Assembly (NCBI GenBank): GCA_031285115.1
Contig: JAITWU010000181.1
Coordinates: forward strand, 1-9,270
DNA: 9,270 bases
Direction of reading: 5' to 3'
From: Azonexus sp.
GTDB lineage: Bacteria; Pseudomonadota; Gammaproteobacteria; Burkholderiales; Rhodocyclaceae
A program made the position numbers and the translations under genes. The stretch's first letter is position 1. Every line of letters begins with the position of its first letter. This document shows, in pieces, positions 1 through 7,357 of this stretch. Under the pieces are notes generated by a model, which was not told the origin of the DNA, did not search any database, and saw only the letters and a program-made list of their open reading frames with translations.

Positions 1-176
1 GTGCCGCCGTTGGCGTTGATGTAACGCTCCAGCCAGATGCGCACTTCGGCGGTTTCCGGCAGGGCGATGTAAAAGGTCTTGTAGGGCAGCGCCGCGCTTT
101 GTCCGCCGCGCAGATGAAAGCCGCAGCCAGCAATGATCGCGGCCAGCAGCAGGAGGGCAAGAGAGCGCAGCGGCAT
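1..176 (-). CDS. lptE: LPS-assembly lipoprotein LptE, 5' part only
   Basis: Outer-membrane lipoprotein that plugs the LptD barrel in the lipopolysaccharide export complex. Only the first 58 codons are present; the gene runs off the left edge. The product starts MPLRSLALLLLAA, a hydrophobic signal peptide, followed by the lipobox IAGC with the acylated cysteine at residue 18. The sequence after it, GFHLRG, is the typical start of mature LptE. The ATG at 176 is preceded by a GAGGA ribosome site that overlaps the leuS TGA stop (188-190), so the two genes are closely coupled with 11 bases between them. leuS-lptE order is known from E. coli, where holA follows. Identification rests on lipobox, GFHLRG and neighbour; the rest of the protein is not visible. 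Confidence 0.9.
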   Translation of the reverse strand, partial: MPLRSLALLLLAAIIAGCGFHLRGGQSAALPYKTFYIALPETAEVRIWLERYINANGG

Positions 177-187
177 GGCGGTTTTCC

Positions 188-2838
<2,651 letters not shown>

Positions 2839-2841
2839 CCG

Positions 2842-2862
2842 GGCCGGACCAGCCTTCCGGCC
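2842..2862. other. Perfect 7-bp hairpin between mazF and leuS
   Basis: GGCCGGA and TCCGGCC form a perfect 7-bp stem with a 7-base loop (CCAGCCT). It lies after the mazF stop and just upstream of the leuS -10. It has no T-tract in either direction, so it is at best a weak or factor-assisted terminator for mazEF. It also covers the place where the leuS -35 should be. Confidence 0.45.
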
Positions 2863-2887
2863 ACGGACACGGAACGAGCGGACAAAT

Positions 2888-3259
2888 CTACGGCGCGCTA
2901 ATGCTGCAAATCGTATCGAGCGTTTGCCGGGCGCGTTTGAGCGCCTTGTCGTGACCACCGCCCCACGGATGGAGCCTGGCGTCGCGTTGCCGCCAGTCAA
3001 ATGACTTGGGCTGGAAAGCGAGGATGTACGCCTTTTCCTGATTGGGGCCGATGATGGGTATGGCGAACGGGTTGTCGGCATTCATTTCTGAGTGGGTCAT
3101 CGGAAAGCCAATCACGATCCCTGTCTTGCGGTTGAATGTCTGCGTGGACATCACCAGCATCGGGTGTCGGTCAGGAATCTCGCGGCCAACGCTTGGGTTA
3201 TGGTCGATCCAGACAATATCGCCGCGCTCAGGCGCCCACAAAGACAGCGTCGCGGTCAT
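2888..3259 (-). CDS. mazF: MazF/PemK-family mRNA interferase toxin
   Basis: Toxin half of a type II toxin-antitoxin pair; family members are sequence-specific endoribonucleases that cut mRNA and arrest growth. The 123-residue product fits the family (about 110-120). The N-terminus PERGDIVWIDHNP (10-22) is the conserved first strand region of MazF (E. coli: MGDLIWVDFDP). It is followed by GREIPDRHPMLVMS (25-38), NRKTGIVIGFPMTH, and KSFDWRQRDARL, which matches the KSIDWRARGA-type region. The ATG overlaps the mazE stop by four bases (ATGA, 3256-3259), the usual antitoxin-first translational coupling. The residue aligned with E. coli Arg29 appears to be His32, with Arg31 before it (RHP in place of HRP). 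Target specificity cannot be read from sequence. Confidence 0.9.
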   Translation of the reverse strand: MTATLSLWAPERGDIVWIDHNPSVGREIPDRHPMLVMSTQTFNRKTGIVIGFPMTHSEMNADNPFAIPIIGPNQEKAYILAFQPKSFDWRQRDARLHPWGGGHDKALKRARQTLDTICSISAP

Positions 3260-3519
3260 TCGATGATCTCGGCCCCGATGGGCGCCAAGGCCAGCGCCTC
3301 GCCGCCGTGGCGGACGGGATCGAAGGCAGCCAGCATCTCATCGAGCGTTGGTGGACGCTCAGCCGTTTCGATGACAATGCGCCCACGTTCGGCATGGATG
3401 TGGATAGGCGTTCCCTCTGCGACACCGGCGGTACGGGCGATAGCCCTGGTGAGGCGCACGGCCAAGCCATTGCCCCACTGGTTGATGTTGGCGTCGATAT
3501 TGAGGGTTGGCGTTGCCAT
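3256..3519 (-). CDS. mazE: MazE-type antitoxin with AbrB-like DNA-binding domain
   Basis: Labile antitoxin that binds and blocks MazF and normally autorepresses the operon. The product has 87 residues. The N-terminal swapped-hairpin domain is clear: INQWGNGLAVRLTRAIA followed by EGTPIHIHAERGRIVIE, matching the WGNSPAVRIP and KIDLVDGKLIIEP patterns of E. coli MazE. The C-terminal part, TLDEMLAAFDP onward, is acidic and extended, as expected for the toxin-wrapping tail. Start: ATG at 3519 with GGAG seven bases upstream. It overlaps mazF by four bases. The upstream 40-base gap to the divergent RHH gene holds the palindrome at 3544-3560, a likely operator. Confidence 0.9.
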   Translation of the reverse strand: MATPTLNIDANINQWGNGLAVRLTRAIARTAGVAEGTPIHIHAERGRIVIETAERPPTLDEMLAAFDPVRHGGEALALAPIGAEIIE

Positions 3520-3522
3520 TCA

Positions 3523-3579
3523 TTGACTCCAGGCCGCAAAGCGTCGATACAAGGTATCAATGCCGCAAATCCGTGTCAA
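3523..3579. promoter_or_regulatory. Overlapping face-to-face promoters and operator, mazEF versus RHH gene
   Basis: TCGATAC-AAG-GTATCAA (3544-3560) is a near-perfect palindrome with one mismatched pair. A third copy of TTGATAC lies at 3585-3591, inside GGCGT-TGAT-ACGCC (3581-3594), a second inverted repeat. Plus strand: TTGACT (3523-3528), 17 bases, then GATACA (3546-3551). Minus strand: TTGACA (3579-3574, exact -35 consensus), 15 bases, then GATACC (3558-3553). Both -10 candidates are arms of the same palindrome, so one bound antitoxin dimer could shut both promoters. The -10 matches are modest (three of six each), so the promoter calls are inference; the palindrome is directly seen. Confidence 0.45.
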
Positions 3580-3847
3580 TGGCGTTGATACGCCAAGACG
3601 CCGCCCACTGACTCTGCAACCCTCGCTGCTGGACGAGGCTCGCAAAGTGGCCGCCAGCGAAGGCGTGGCGCTCAACCAGTTCATCAATGTCGCCGTGGCC
3701 GAAAAACTCGCGGCCTTGCGGACGGCAAGCTACTTCGAGGAACGGGCAGCCCGCGCCGATATGACCAAGGCCCTGCACATTCTCTCCCGCGCTGGTAAAG
3801 ACCAGCTCCCGGTCAAGGGCGACGAGTTGCCGCCAAAGTCTTATTAA
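3560..3847 (+). CDS. Orphan ribbon-helix-helix (HicB/Arc-type) antitoxin-like protein
   Basis: A 95-residue protein whose first half reads as a ribbon-helix-helix DNA-binding domain: the strand RRPLTLQPSLL (about 13-23), helix LLDEARKVAASEG, then helix VALNQFINVAVAEKLAAL (about 36-53). The sequence SLNQFI..A+AEKL is characteristic of HicB-family and related antitoxin proteins, which often continue with a YFEERAARAD-like segment as here. The C-terminus is charged and short. Start ATG 3560 is preceded only by AAGG (3551-3554), inside the palindrome. The gene is divergent from mazE with 40 bases between them. No toxin follows: the next gene, 23 bases on, is convergent. It may be an orphan repressor, perhaps of the shared mazEF/RHH region. 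Confidence 0.75.
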   Translation: MPQIRVNGVDTPRRRPLTLQPSLLDEARKVAASEGVALNQFINVAVAEKLAALRTASYFEERAARADMTKALHILSRAGKDQLPVKGDELPPKSY

Positions 3848-3870
3848 CCCGGCAAGGAAATCGGCAGACT

Positions 3871-4203
3871 TTAATTCACCTCAGCCCGGCGTTTCGCCAT
3901 CGTTGCCGCAATATCGCAGAGCAAGGTTTTGTCGGCCTCCGAGAGCCGCCTGAAATGGCGGTACAGACGTTCATCCAGGGAGTTACCCACGGCTGACTTC
4001 CCGGCTTCCGCCGTCTGGCAGATGGTGGTCGCTGTCGTGCCCAAGGCTTTCGCCAAGGCTTCCAGGCCATCGAGCGTTACCCTGCCCTGTCCTCGCTCCA
4101 GCCGCGACAGATTGCCCGCATCCGATTGGGTGGCAAACGCCAGATCTTCCAGAGTCATGCCTCTGGATTGTCGCAATCTTCTGATAACCGGCCCGATCTC
4201 CAT
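3871..4203 (-). CDS. Small XRE/Cro-family helix-turn-helix repressor
   Basis: A 110-residue DNA-binding regulator. The N-terminal domain (about 1-65) has the pattern IGPVIRRLRQSRGMTLEDLA, then a helix-turn-helix with recognition helix near SDAGNLSRLERGQ, then LDGLEALAKALG, the standard lambda-repressor-like five-helix fold. The C-terminal 45 residues (SLDERLYRHFRRLSEADKTLLCDIAATMA) look like a short helical, possibly dimerising, tail. There is no peptidase or sensor domain, so it resembles small phage-type or defence-island repressors. The start at 4203 has only a weak ribosome site (GGACAATC). Its upstream region carries a perfect inverted repeat (4251-4275), a likely operator for itself and the plus-strand genes. 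It ends 23 bases from the convergent RHH gene with no clear terminator hairpin between them. Confidence 0.88.
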   Translation of the reverse strand: MEIGPVIRRLRQSRGMTLEDLAFATQSDAGNLSRLERGQGRVTLDGLEALAKALGTTATTICQTAEAGKSAVGNSLDERLYRHFRRLSEADKTLLCDIAATMAKRRAEVN

Positions 4204-4233
4204 GAGATTGATTGTCCGGGCTGCTTTGTAGAA

Positions 4234-4264
4234 TCAACAAAGTTTCTGCAACATTTTTTGTTGA
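4234..4264. repeat. Secondary 8-bp inverted repeat upstream of the XRE gene
   Basis: TCAACAAA (4234-4241) and TTTGTTGA (4257-4264) are exact reverse complements separated by 15 bases. The right copy overlaps the stronger repeat at 4251-4275. It may be an extra half-site for the same regulator or a chance product of AT-rich DNA. Confidence 0.4.
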
Positions 4265-4275
4265 CCAAAAAATGT
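4251..4275. promoter_or_regulatory. Perfect 10-5-10 inverted repeat, candidate XRE operator
   Basis: ACATTTTTTG (4251-4260) and CAAAAAATGT (4266-4275) are exact reverse complements around the 5-base centre TTGAC. The site is 48 bases upstream of the XRE start and lies between it and the plus-strand envelope genes. The centre is the core of a -35 candidate for the plus strand, so a bound dimer should block that promoter. A related 10-mer, ATTTTTTGTT, occurs at 4253-4262 and again at 4380-4389. Confidence 0.6.
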
Positions 4276-4289
4276 ATATGACACACAAT
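4261..4289 (+). promoter_or_regulatory. Candidate promoter for the membrane protein/lipoprotein genes
   Basis: TTGACC (4261-4266; five of six -35 consensus bases), 17-base spacer, CACAAT (4284-4289; four of six -10 bases). Predicted start near 4296, leaving a leader of about 115 bases before the ATG at 4411. It overlaps the inverted repeat 4251-4275. Confidence 0.45.
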
Positions 4290-4335
4290 TCACGCGCCAA
4301 AACATGGCAGATGTACAAGATCAGAACAAAGCGAT

Positions 4336-4393
4336 GGCAGGGGGGCGAATTAACCATTGGTGCGTGCCGCAGCCTGCCGATTTTTTGTTTTTT
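4336..4393 (+). promoter_or_regulatory. Leader with possible terminator/attenuator and T-tract
   Basis: GGCAGG (4336-4341) pairs with CCTGCC (4373-4378), followed two bases later by TTTTTTGTTTTTT (4381-4393). This resembles an intrinsic terminator placed just before the ribosome site of the next gene, as in attenuation. The loop is long (31 bases) and the stem only 6 bp, so it is weak. An alternative is an unstructured U-rich translation enhancer. Confidence 0.3.
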
Positions 4394-4410
4394 CCACAGA
4401 AGAGGGCGTT

Positions 4411-5155
4411 ATGCGGGCAAAAATTATCCAGTACAACACCACCGAGGGAACCGGAATTGCTGCCGGTGAAGGGCAACAATACGACTTCAACATCCGCCAG
4501 TGGCGCAGCAATCTGGCCCCGGCGGTCGGGCAAACCATCGACATCACCCTTGAAGATGGCGCTGTCAGCGCCGTCTTTGTTGTATCGGGGGATGTGCTTG
4601 CCAAGGAACAAGCCAGCCAGCTTGCCGGTCAGTTCAGCGCCGGGTTGAAAGCCGTTGGTTCACAGTTGGGCGCCGCCAAAACGGGGGGGCAACATTGGGG
4701 CGGGCATTCTCGGTCTTTTGCCGATACCGGTGCTGGCGCTGTATGCCGTATACATTATTTCCACCTTCGCCTTCGACTGTGTTTCGATAAAGATGATGGG
4801 AGCGAGCACTGGCGTCACGCTGTGGAACATCTCCGATATGCCCATCTCCGTTGGCGGCAGCAGCGGCATTGGTTTTTTCCTGATTCTTGCTTTTCTCTCA
4901 ATTGTCGTCCCTGTCATCTGGCCGGACAAACGAGCCTGGCTGGCGCTTCTGCTGCCTCTTGTCCCTTTGCTCCAGCTTGTCTACACCGTGACTTCCGCCA
5001 TGAGTCAGGTGAAATCACAAATGGCGATGGTTGGCGGCAACATTTCCGTCAGCAACATGTTTTCCATCGGCCTTGGCGGATATGGCGTCGGCATTGCGGC
5101 AATCGGTCTGGCTATTTATGGCTTGAAACGGGCGCTTCTGCCGTCTGCGGCCTAG
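4411..5155 (+). pseudogene. Frameshifted gene: OB-fold-like N-terminus plus four-helix membrane protein
   Basis: Function unknown. The first frame starts at ATG 4411 behind a GAGG site and encodes MRAKIIQYNTTEGTGIAAGE and about 70 more residues, resembling a cold-shock/S1-like small beta barrel seen fused to membrane domains in other bacteria. At a run of seven G (4683-4689) the coding frame changes. The second frame continues GNIGAGILGLLPIPVLALY with about four hydrophobic segments: near 4700-4780, 4870-4920, 4935-4995 and 5060-5135. Removing one G joins both halves into about 247 residues with no gap (KTGGNIGAGILG). The unshifted first frame stays open to 5313, but its product there is rich in His, Cys, Arg and Trp and overlaps the next gene, so it is a shadow. 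A sequencing error, a real mutation or phase variation could each explain this. Confidence 0.7.
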
Positions 5156-5194
5156 TCGCTTCAAATAACCAAAAATCTTTCAAGGAGAATGAGC

Positions 5195-5959
5195 ATGACG
5201 CTGAAGCAAATCCTATTGCTGGTCGCCATCGCAGCAGGGCTGGCCGGGTGCGGAAAAGAAAGCGACAACCTGCCTGGGCCGAATGTCAATCAAGCCCAAC
5301 CCAATCTGAATGACCCGGCTATCCTGAAAAAAATAGCGCAGGAAAATCAGTCGGCAAACGCTCAGCATGGCGACCCATCGGCGCCTCTGGAAAAATATCA
5401 GGCGCTGACGAGCGGCAAGCAACTGATGTATGCCTACCTTGCTGTCAGTACTTTACCTGTCGATTTTGAAAAAGTTGCCCAGGTCATTTCTCCGGATTAT
5501 CGAAGCACGCAAGATGAATTCAAGAAGCGCGACTTGCTGCAAGCATTACAGCCCGGTATTCAGGGCGAAATCGAAAAAGCCAGAAACAACCGCTATTACT
5601 TTATAGAATTCAATGAGTTACCGATGGTTGACAAATATGATTTTTCACAGCATAGCTTCACTGTTTTTCCTTTGAAACAATCAGGCTATCGCCATTTCAA
5701 TGAAGCATCCAGTTATGGTTTTGGCTTCTCGAATACCCAGGCTTTCAGTTCGCTGAAGGTAGCGGATGAAAACGTCGCCCGCACTATCGAGGGCTTGCGT
5801 AACAAAAACCCGAATTTTGCTTTTGGTGACAAACAAGGACTACGCCTGGCCGTGTACTTTTTTGCCAACGACACCGAACTCGGCGAAACAAAGCTCAAGG
5901 CCGAAATCATGCACATCAGGTTACTCGATCAAAAAGGAAGCGTTCTTGCAGAACGATAA
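5195..5959 (+). CDS. Uncharacterised lipoprotein, possibly DUF4852-like
   Basis: Secreted lipoprotein of unknown role, 254 residues. The signal peptide MTLKQILLLVAIAAGLAGC ends in the lipobox LAGC with Cys19; the next residues, GKE, give no inner-membrane retention Asp, so outer-membrane sorting is likely. A polar Asn/Gln/Pro-rich linker follows (about 23-45), then a mixed alpha/beta domain with YYFIEFNELPMVDKYDF, a YGFGFSN segment, and a final strand region LRLAVYFFANDTELGETKL ending in HIRLLDQKG. The layout recalls DUF4852 proteins; this is from memory and untested. An ATG at 5189 is in frame, but AAGGAG (5182-5187) is seven bases before the ATG at 5195 and only one before 5189, so 5195 is chosen. 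It follows the frameshifted membrane gene by 39 bases and is AT-richer than the flanking core genes. Confidence 0.8.
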   Translation: MTLKQILLLVAIAAGLAGCGKESDNLPGPNVNQAQPNLNDPAILKKIAQENQSANAQHGDPSAPLEKYQALTSGKQLMYAYLAVSTLPVDFEKVAQVISPDYRSTQDEFKKRDLLQALQPGIQGEIEKARNNRYYFIEFNELPMVDKYDFSQHSFTVFPLKQSGYRHFNEASSYGFGFSNTQAFSSLKVADENVARTIEGLRNKNPNFAFGDKQGLRLAVYFFANDTELGETKLKAEIMHIRLLDQKGSVLAER

Positions 5960-5969
5960 ACAAAAACGC

Positions 5970-6005
5970 CTGCGCCAGCGCCGATATGATTTCGGGCTGG
6001 CGCAG
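5970..6005. terminator. Strong hairpin between the two lipoprotein genes
   Basis: CTGCGCCAGC (5970-5979) and GCTGGCGCAG (5996-6005) form a perfect 10-bp stem, extended inward by CCG/CGG across one bulged G, with a 9-base loop. On the plus strand it is followed by TATCCGTGAT, without a T-run. On the minus strand it is followed by GCGTTTTTGTTTAT, so the classic intrinsic terminator reads leftward. It may halt antisense transcription or protect the 3' end of the upstream mRNA. Confidence 0.6.
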
Positions 6006-6078
6006 TATCCGTGATAAAGAAGGCGGCGACGGGTTGGCAGTTAGCGCAGAAAGGCGCGACATGAGTGGGAGGCTTTCG

Positions 6079-6705
6079 ATGAAAACACGTAGCTTGTTGT
6101 TCATTGCCATCAGCACATTGCTGTTGAATGGCTGTATCACCACGCAGACGATGCCTGATGGCCGTACCAAAATCAGCGTCGCCAATCCCCTGAACGCCAA
6201 TGCGGCGGCAAGCAGCCAGGGTAATCAGGCCAGTCAGGAGGCTGTTCCGGCCAGCCAGCCCAGCCAGAGTAATCCGCCGCCCGGTCAAGGGAATAAAACG
6301 GTTGATCCTGCCAGGTGGAAGGCGGCTGAAGCGAAGGTGAAGGCCGCGCTGGAATGCCGTCGGCATTATGATGACAACGATCCGGCAATACGCGCTTTGC
6401 TTCCCGGCAGCGGCGAGGAGGGAGACAAGGAATGGGAGATCGTGCCGCCCCAGGGCGTGACCGTGTTCGGTCTGCCGGTGCAGTCAATCCGGCTTTATAC
6501 CTACTTCAACGGGGAACAATGGGGGTACGCCAGCGTTGTCCCGGCTTCGCTGGAGGCCGTCAACAAAGCCGCGAAACTACGCAGGAAAAAGGGCGAAAAA
6601 TATACGTACCGCAAAACGGCTATCGGCAACCTGAAGGCAAGCCCGCACCGCGACCAGCCCTCGCTGACGGTTATCGAGTGCTCCGGGGGCGTCGAAGACG
6701 ATTAG
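6079..6705 (+). CDS. Uncharacterised lipoprotein with Gln/Ser/Pro-rich linker
   Basis: Predicted lipoprotein of 208 residues and unknown function. The signal peptide MKTRSLLFIAISTLLLNGC ends in lipobox LLNGC with Cys19. A low-complexity, Ala/Ser/Gln/Pro-rich linker (about 39-74, with ASQPSQSNPPPGQG) should let the C-terminal domain reach away from the membrane. The domain (75-208) begins with a charged helix, PARWKAAEAKVKAALECRR, and contains WEIVPPQGVTVFGLPVQSIRLY and YTYRKTAIGNLKASP; no known fold is recognised. In-frame starts at 5986 and 6061 exist, but GGGAGG (6067-6072) is six bases before ATG 6079, and only that start puts the signal peptide at the N-terminus. It stands 119 bases after the first lipoprotein gene, separated by a strong hairpin, so it may have separate expression. 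Two cysteines in the mature domain (CRRHYDD and VIECSG) could form a disulfide. Confidence 0.75.
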   Translation: MKTRSLLFIAISTLLLNGCITTQTMPDGRTKISVANPLNANAAASSQGNQASQEAVPASQPSQSNPPPGQGNKTVDPARWKAAEAKVKAALECRRHYDDNDPAIRALLPGSGEEGDKEWEIVPPQGVTVFGLPVQSIRLYTYFNGEQWGYASVVPASLEAVNKAAKLRRKKGEKYTYRKTAIGNLKASPHRDQPSLTVIECSGGVEDD

Positions 6706-6730
6706 GCGCGACTGCGCTCATCACAGCCAC

Positions 6731-6787
6731 CGCGCTCACCCCCAGCAGCCGCGTTTCGCCGCCTTGAGCGCGTCCGCCCTCAGGCGG
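6731..6787 (+). terminator. Weak hairpins between convergent genes
   Basis: CGCGCTCA (6731-6738) pairs with TGAGCGCG (6765-6772) across 26 bases. Next to it CCGCC-CTCA-GGCGG (6774-6787) makes a compact stem followed by CGATTTTG, a terminator-like end for the plus-strand lipoprotein gene. The second stem overlaps the TCA that encodes the stop of the opposite gene. Stems are short and the T-run is four bases. Confidence 0.35.
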
Positions 6788-7136
6788 CGATTTTGTACTG
6801 ATCCTGCACCCGCTCCCAGGCGTTTTGCCAGTAGCGGCAGGTGTTGCGGGCGGCGATCAGGGAGAGGAGCGAGAGCCGGGTCTGGTGATGCCATACCCAG
6901 GACAGGCGCGGCGCGGGCGTCGGGCCGTATTCCGGCGATTCGGCGGCTTCGTCGTCGACGAGGGCGAGAAAACGCTCGATGGTGAGGCGGCAGTATTGGG
7001 AACCGCCGGTCTTGCCGGTCAGGAATTCGGCTTCGGAGACGGCGCGACGCCAGAGTTTCAGGGCCAGCTCATCGCTGATGCGGGCCTTGCGGGCGATCCA
7101 GGGGAGGATCTTGGGTGCGTCGAGACAGTGTTTCAT
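6780..7136 (-). CDS. Uncharacterised small helical protein (118 residues)
   Basis: Function unknown. The product starts MKHCLDAPKILPWIARKARI and continues SDELALKLWRRAVSEAEFL. It looks like a soluble all-alpha protein with no signal peptide or membrane segment. The C-terminal third, HHQTRLSLLSLIAARNTCRY, and WQNAWERVQ is rich in aromatic and basic residues. The opening phrase PKILPWIARKA..SDELALKLWRRA resembles small hypothetical proteins I recall from betaproteobacteria, but no function is attached to that memory. The frame is open upstream to 7310; the ATG at 7136 is chosen because AGGAG lies seven bases before it and the upstream translation looks non-coding. It is divergent from uvrD, with 221 bases between, and convergent with the second lipoprotein gene. 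Confidence 0.8.
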   Translation of the reverse strand: MKHCLDAPKILPWIARKARISDELALKLWRRAVSEAEFLTGKTGGSQYCRLTIERFLALVDDEAAESPEYGPTPAPRLSWVWHHQTRLSLLSLIAARNTCRYWQNAWERVQDQYKIAA

Positions 7137-7221
7137 GAGATGACTCCTGTAGCGTGGCGGCGATAACCACCGGTTGCCTGGCTTGCCTTGTGGACAAAAA
7201 TTTGTGCGCTGCAATATTTCC

Positions 7222-7239
7222 GCCAAGTATATACTGGGC
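7222..7239. promoter_or_regulatory. Imperfect 18-bp palindrome with TATACT on both strands
   Basis: GCCAAGTATATACTGGGC pairs at eight of nine positions; its core AGTATATACT (7226-7235) is a perfect palindrome. TATACT, five of six -10 consensus bases, reads on both strands, so it could be a two-way -10 or an operator for the divergent 118-residue gene and uvrD. No good -35 stands 16-18 bases away in either direction. Confidence 0.45.
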
Positions 7240-7281
7240 CGAGTCCCCGGCACACATTGATGGGTTAAATTGCGGTTGCTG

Positions 7282-7297
7282 TGTTGCACCTGCAACA
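7282..7297. promoter_or_regulatory. 16-bp inverted repeat upstream of uvrD
   Basis: TGTTGC-ACCT-GCAACA is a perfect 6-4-6 inverted repeat about 60 bases before the uvrD ATG and about 33 before its candidate -10. It could be an operator; it is not a CTGT-N8-ACAG LexA box. Confidence 0.35.
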
Positions 7298-7329
7298 TTA
7301 GTCCTGTCAAGGCCAGTCATCCATACGTT

Positions 7330-7338
7330 TGTTTTAAT
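7330..7338 (+). promoter_or_regulatory. Candidate extended -10 promoter of uvrD
   Basis: TG-T-TTTAAT matches the extended -10 form (TGN before the hexamer; hexamer five of six). It predicts a start near 7345 and a 5' leader of only about 13 bases. That agrees with the absence of a Shine-Dalgarno before the ATG at 7358. No -35 is evident, as allowed for extended -10 promoters. Confidence 0.45.
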
Positions 7339-7357
7339 GATTGTGTAACAATTAACA

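Noticed and set aside
4690..5313. Continuation of the first frame of the frameshifted gene up to 5313
   Set aside because: Its product is His/Cys/Trp/Arg-rich with no membrane segments, and it overlaps the lipoprotein signal peptide; the other frame gives coherent membrane helices.
6706..6779. Possible tRNA or small RNA in the GC-rich 74-base convergent gap
   Set aside because: Length is tRNA-like, but there is no acceptor stem pairing, T-loop GTTCRA motif or CCA end.
7223..7238. LexA (SOS) box upstream of uvrD
   Set aside because: CCAAGTATATACTGGG has the AT-rich alternating core, but lacks the CTGT and ACAG half-sites that define LexA binding.
7137..7310. N-terminal extension of the 118-residue gene
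   Set aside because: AGGAG stands seven bases before ATG 7136, and the upstream translation (Cys/His/Pro-rich) runs through an intergenic region with palindromes.
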